This document shows, in pieces, positions 4,730 through 7,895 of a stretch of 7,895 bases of DNA (the stretch's first letter is position 1; each line of letters begins with the position of its first letter). The DNA is from Treponema sp. (lineage in GTDB: Bacteria > Spirochaetota > Spirochaetia > Treponematales > Breznakiellaceae), in NCBI GenBank assembly GCA_031255875.1, contig JAIRRR010000188.1:1-7895 (forward strand). The letters are read 5' to 3'. The position numbers and the translations under genes are program-made. Under the pieces are notes generated by a model. It made no database searches and was not told where the DNA came from. It was given only the letters and a program-made list of their open reading frames with translations.

Positions 4730-5944
4730 ATGGCGGATACGGGAAAGGCGGGCGCGAAAACGGCGGCCCGGGCGAGGAAGACGGCGGCGGCCAGGCCCGC
4801 GAAACTTGTCCTGGAGGACGGGTCGGAGTACGCGGGGTGGTCCTTCGGGAAGGCCCGATCCCAGGCCGGGGAAGTGGTTTTTACGACCGGGATGGCGGGC
4901 TACCCCCAGTCGCTCACGGACCCGAGTTTCCGGGGGCAGATACTGGTGTCCACCTACCCGCTTGTCGGGAACTACGGGGTGCCGGTCGATCCGAAAACCC
5001 TGGAGCCTTGCTTTGACGGGCAGGGCATCCCCCTCTGCTTCGAGTCGGGCCGCGTCCAGGTGTCGGGTTTTGTCGTATCCGAGGCCTGCGGCGAGCCGAG
5101 CCACTTTTCCTCGGGCGCTTCCCTTTCGGCATGGCTTGAAAAGAACAATGTGCCGGGCGTCTGCGGCATAGACACCCGCTTCCTTACCAAGCGCCTGAGG
5201 GAGCAGGGGGTGATGATGGGGAAGATACTGGTGGAGGGGACCAGGGACGTGACCCTCGATTCGGGCCTTGTCCCGCGCCCGGTGGAAGAGGTGTCGCCGA
5301 AGGAGGTAAAGGTGTTTTACCCTGGCCCGGGCAAGGCCGGCAGCGTGCCGGGCGGGGAAAGGCCGCTCCGCATAGCCCTGGTCGACTGCGGGGCCAAGGC
5401 GAATATCTTCCGCTGCCTGCTCGCGAGGAACGTGGAAATAACGCGCGTCCCCTGGGACCACGATCTGTCGGATATTGAATACGACGGCCTTTTTCTGTCC
5501 AACGGCCCCGGGGACCCCAAGGCATGCGGCCGGACTATCGCGGCGACGCGCCGGGCCTTTCTGACCGGGAAGCCTGTCTTCGGCATCTGCCTGGGAAACC
5601 AGATCATGGCGCTGGCGGCCGGGGGCGATACCTACAAGCTGCCCTACGGGCACCGGGGCCAGAACCAGCCTTGCGTGGAAGCGGGGACCCGGCGCTGCTA
5701 TATCACGAGCCAGAACCACGGCTACGCGGTGCGGAACGAAACCCTGCCTGCGGGCTGGGAGCCCTGGTTTTTCAACGGCAACGACGGCACTGTGGAGGGC
5801 ATACGCTCCGTCCGGGGGCCTTTCCGCGCGGTACAGTTCCACCCGGAAGGCTGCCCCGGCCCCCGGGACACGGAATTTCTGATTGACCGGTTCCTGGAGG
5901 AAGTGGAAAACGGGAGAAAGGAGAGAGAGGGGGGGAAGAAATGA
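4730..5944 (+). CDS. carA: Carbamoyl-phosphate synthase small (glutaminase) subunit
   Basis: A 404-residue subunit that hydrolyses glutamine and passes ammonia to CarB for carbamoyl-phosphate synthesis, feeding pyrimidines and arginine. The N-terminal CarA domain is seen in [12 protein letters not shown] (25-36), [21 protein letters not shown] (49-69) and [15 protein letters not shown] (146-160). The C-terminal class I glutaminase domain has the nucleophile Cys287 in FGICLGNQ and His371/Glu373 in [10 protein letters not shown], so the catalytic triad is complete. Position 290 is Asn where E. coli has His (GHQ). The segment [10 protein letters not shown] (306-315) and SQNHGYAV (327-334) resemble the animal CAD and Bacteroidota forms. 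The first 22 or so residues are Ala/Lys/Arg-rich and absent from E. coli CarA; no downstream start explains them away and the ribosome binding site supports ATG 4730. It overlaps carB by ATGA, so the subunits are translationally coupled. Confidence 0.96.
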   Translation: MADTGKAGAKTAARARKTAAARPAKLVLEDGSEYAGWSFGKARSQAGEVVFTTGMAGYPQSLTDPSFRGQILVSTYPLVGNYGVPVDPKTLEPCFDGQGIPLCFESGRVQVSGFVVSEACGEPSHFSSGASLSAWLEKNNVPGVCGIDTRFLTKRLREQGVMMGKILVEGTRDVTLDSGLVPRPVEEVSPKEVKVFYPGPGKAGSVPGGERPLRIALVDCGAKANIFRCLLARNVEITRVPWDHDLSDIEYDGLFLSNGPGDPKACGRTIAATRRAFLTGKPVFGICLGNQIMALAAGGDTYKLPYGHRGQNQPCVEAGTRRCYITSQNHGYAVRNETLPAGWEPWFFNGNDGTVEGIRSVRGPFRAVQFHPEGCPGPRDTEFLIDRFLEEVENGRKEREGGKK

Positions 5945-7895
5945 TTACGGCATCGGCTTCGCCCTCCCCCGCCCCCCGCCCCCCGCTCCCGGCCAACTCC
6001 CCGCTTCCCAGGAAAGTACTGGTGCTCGGTTCCGGGGGCCTCAAGATTGGGCAGGCCGGCGAGTTCGACTATTCCGGCTCCCAGGCGCTCAAGGCGCTGC
6101 GGGAAGAGGGGGTAGAAACGGTGCTTATCAATCCCAACATTGCCACGATTCAGACCAGCGAGGGCATGGCCGACAGGACTTACTTTCTCCCGGTACTGCC
6201 GGAATATGTACGGAAGGTAATCGAAAAGGAGCGGCCCGACGGCCTGCTTCTTTCGTTCGGGGGGCAGACCGCGCTGAACTGCGGGGTGGTCCTGGCCCGG
6301 GAAGGGGCGCTCTACAAATACGGGGTCAAGGTTCTGGGCACGCCGGTGGAGGCCATTGAGGATACCGAAGACAGGCAGCGCTTTGTTGACCGGCTCAGCG
6401 AGATAGGCGCCCTTACGCCCCGCAGCGCCGCCGTTACGGATACGGAAAGCGCCGTTGAGGCGGCGGCCCGGATCGGCTATCCGGTGATGGCGCGGGTGGC
6501 CTACGCGCTGGGCGGCGCGGGTTCCGGGATATGCCGGAACGAGGGGGAGATACGCCGCCGCTGCGACCGGGCTTTCTCGCACACGCCCCAGGTGCTGGTG
6601 GAGGAATGGCTCGGCGGCTGGAAGGAGATCGAGTACGAGGTGGTGCGGGATCTGTACGACAACTGCATCACGGTCTGCAATATGGAGAATTTCGATCCGC
6701 TCGGAATACACACCGGCGAGAGTATCGTTGTCGCGCCCTCGCAGACCCTGACCGACGCGGAATACCACAAGCTGCGCAGAATCTCTATCGAGGTGATCCG
6801 GCACCTGGGCATCGTGGGCGAATGCAACATACAGTACGCCCTTGATCCCCGTTCCGAAGACTACCGCATTATCGAAGTGAACGCCCGGCTTTCACGCAGT
6901 TCCGCCCTGGCGTCCAAGGCGACGGGCTACCCGCTCGCGTTCGTGGCGGCAAAGCTCGCCCTGGGCTATTCGCTCGCGGATATCGAGAACCGCGTTACCC
7001 GGGTAACAAAATCCTGTTTCGAGCCGGCCCTGGATTACTGCGTGGTGAAAGTGCCGCGCTGGGACCTGGCGAAATTCAAAAACGTGGAAAACCGCATCGG
7101 CTCTGAGATGAAGTCCGTGGGGGAGGTGATGTCCATAGGCCGCAGTTTCGAGGAAGCCCTGCAAAAGGCCCTGCGCATGACGGGCGGCGGCGCTCCCGGC
7201 CTTGCCGCAGACGACGTGTACTGCGGCCCGGGGATAGCGGACCTTAGGGAAGCCCTGGTAAGGCCGACCGACCGCCGCGTCTTTATCATCTACCGCGCCC
7301 TGCAAGAGGGCTGGACCGTGGAGAAGATCCACCGCCTTACCAGGATCGACAAGTGGTTCCTGCATAAGATGGCAAACGTGCTGGAAGTCGAAAGATCCCT
7401 GCTGGCCATTGCCGGTAGTAATACTGTCGGCCGCGAGCTGCTTGCCGGGGCAAAACGCGCGGGCTTTAGCGACGAGCGCATCGGCCGGTTTATCGGGATG
7501 AAGGAGACGGAGGTCAGGCGGCTGCGGGAGAACTACCGCATCCTGCCTTCGGTAAAGCAGATAGACACCCTCGCGGCGGAATACCCGGCAAAGACCAACT
7601 ACCTCTACATGACCTACGCCGGAACCGGGGGCGGCGTTTCGGGAACTTCGGCGGGCGGCGCGCGTGACGATACCAGCCCTGCGGGGCGGGGGGTGATGGT
7701 TCTGGGGTCCGGCGCCTACCGGATCGGGAGCAGCGTCGAGTTCGACTGGTGCTGCGTAAACGCCGCAGTAACGGCGCAGAAGCTGGGCCGCTATACGATC
7801 ATGGTAAACTGCAACCCCGAAACAGTGTCCACCGATTACGATATGTGCGACCGGCTCTACTTCGAAGAGCTCTCCCTGGAACGGATTCTGGACAT
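5941..7895 (+). CDS. carB: Carbamoyl-phosphate synthase large subunit, 3'-truncated by window end
   Basis: The first 651 codons of the ATP-grasp synthetase subunit, about 60% of the usual 1,070 or so residues. It uses two ATP, bicarbonate and ammonia from CarA. The carboxyphosphate half is intact: [21 protein letters not shown] (25-45), [10 protein letters not shown] (106-115), [12 protein letters not shown] (226-237) and His257 in GIHTGES. Gln298 lies in NIQYA, and Glu312, Asn314 and Arg316 in [12 protein letters not shown]. The oligomerisation domain includes [11 protein letters not shown] (467-477). The second half begins [21 protein letters not shown] (585-605) and continues [35 protein letters not shown] follows the eukaryotic CAD form, not the E. 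coli GGGPNRIGQGIEFDY form. A Pro/Ala/Ser extension (2-23) and a Gly/Ser-rich linker (561-584) are extra. ATG 5941 overlaps the carA stop, and a purine-rich stretch (5911-5940) serves as ribosome binding region. The C-terminal regulatory domain lies outside. Confidence 0.96.
   Translation, partial: MITASASPSPAPRPPLPANSPLPRKVLVLGSGGLKIGQAGEFDYSGSQALKALREEGVETVLINPNIATIQTSEGMADRTYFLPVLPEYVRKVIEKERPDGLLLSFGGQTALNCGVVLAREGALYKYGVKVLGTPVEAIEDTEDRQRFVDRLSEIGALTPRSAAVTDTESAVEAAARIGYPVMARVAYALGGAGSGICRNEGEIRRRCDRAFSHTPQVLVEEWLGGWKEIEYEVVRDLYDNCITVCNMENFDPLGIHTGESIVVAPSQTLTDAEYHKLRRISIEVIRHLGIVGECNIQYALDPRSEDYRIIEVNARLSRSSALASKATGYPLAFVAAKLALGYSLADIENRVTRVTKSCFEPALDYCVVKVPRWDLAKFKNVENRIGSEMKSVGEVMSIGRSFEEALQKALRMTGGGAPGLAADDVYCGPGIADLREALVRPTDRRVFIIYRALQEGWTVEKIHRLTRIDKWFLHKMANVLEVERSLLAIAGSNTVGRELLAGAKRAGFSDERIGRFIGMKETEVRRLRENYRILPSVKQIDTLAAEYPAKTNYLYMTYAGTGGGVSGTSAGGARDDTSPAGRGVMVLGSGAYRIGSSVEFDWCCVNAAVTAQKLGRYTIMVNCNPETVSTDYDMCDRLYFEELSLERILD

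Noticed and set aside
4377..4731. Basic open frames on the - strand in the carA leader region (about 104-110 codons)
   Set aside because: The translations are Pro/Arg/Lys-rich without domain or convincing start signals, and they coincide with T-runs and hairpins expected of non-coding DNA.
4301..5842. Open frame of 513 codons on the - strand opposite carA
   Set aside because: It is antisense to carA with its conserved motifs, and its composition (Arg, Pro, Ala, His) is typical of a GC-rich shadow frame.
5722..6804. Open frame of 360 codons on the - strand opposite carA/carB
   Set aside because: It crosses the carA-carB junction antisense and has no domain signal; CarB explains the region.

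Overview
This is a GC-rich bacterial window carrying two housekeeping modules on the + strand, separated by a gap of about 0.7 kb that hides one very small gene on the - strand. The organism is not certain. The CarA and CarB proteins are of the eukaryotic-CAD-like/Bacteroidota-Spirochaetota type rather than the Escherichia coli type. Together with a 29-residue bS22/mS38-type ribosomal protein and a complete BioY-BioM-BioN biotin transporter, this suggests a GC-rich spirochaete (Treponema relatives) or a similar anaerobic lineage. That placement is inference from remembered family patterns, not from a search.

Layout. Positions 1-315 hold the C-terminal end of a class II (zinc) ketose-bisphosphate aldolase. 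Four bases later comes a complete FGGY-family sugar kinase (320-1816). These two look like the end of a sugar-catabolic operon: the kinase would phosphorylate a sugar or polyol and the aldolase would split a phosphorylated ketose. The same-strand run continues into bioY (1867-2448), an energy-coupling ATPase (2505-3287) and a T-component membrane protein (GTG start at 3275, overlapping the ATPase gene by 13 bases). Together these three encode an ECF-type biotin importer. No biotin synthesis gene is seen, so the visible biotin strategy is uptake.

The gap at 4016-4729 is not empty. A 30-codon gene on the - strand (4054-4143) encodes a highly basic 29-residue protein of the AURKAIP1/COX24 (mS38, bS22) family. 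It has a strong Shine-Dalgarno sequence and a good sigma-70-type promoter (4185-4213). It converges on the transporter operon, with a hairpin between the two ends. The rest of the gap holds T-runs, several GC-rich hairpins and a candidate + strand promoter (4534-4563) giving an estimated leader of about 160 bases before carA.

Positions 4730-7895 hold carA and the first 60% or so of carB, overlapping by ATGA. They encode the glutaminase and synthetase subunits of carbamoyl-phosphate synthase, which feeds pyrimidine and arginine synthesis. Both proteins have unusual low-complexity N-terminal extensions. carB runs off the window a short way into its second synthetase half.

I see no mobile element, CRISPR array, tRNA, rRNA or phage gene, and no convincing undescribed multi-gene system. 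The items most worth checking are the tiny ribosomal-protein gene, the structured carA leader and the CAD-like CarAB pair.
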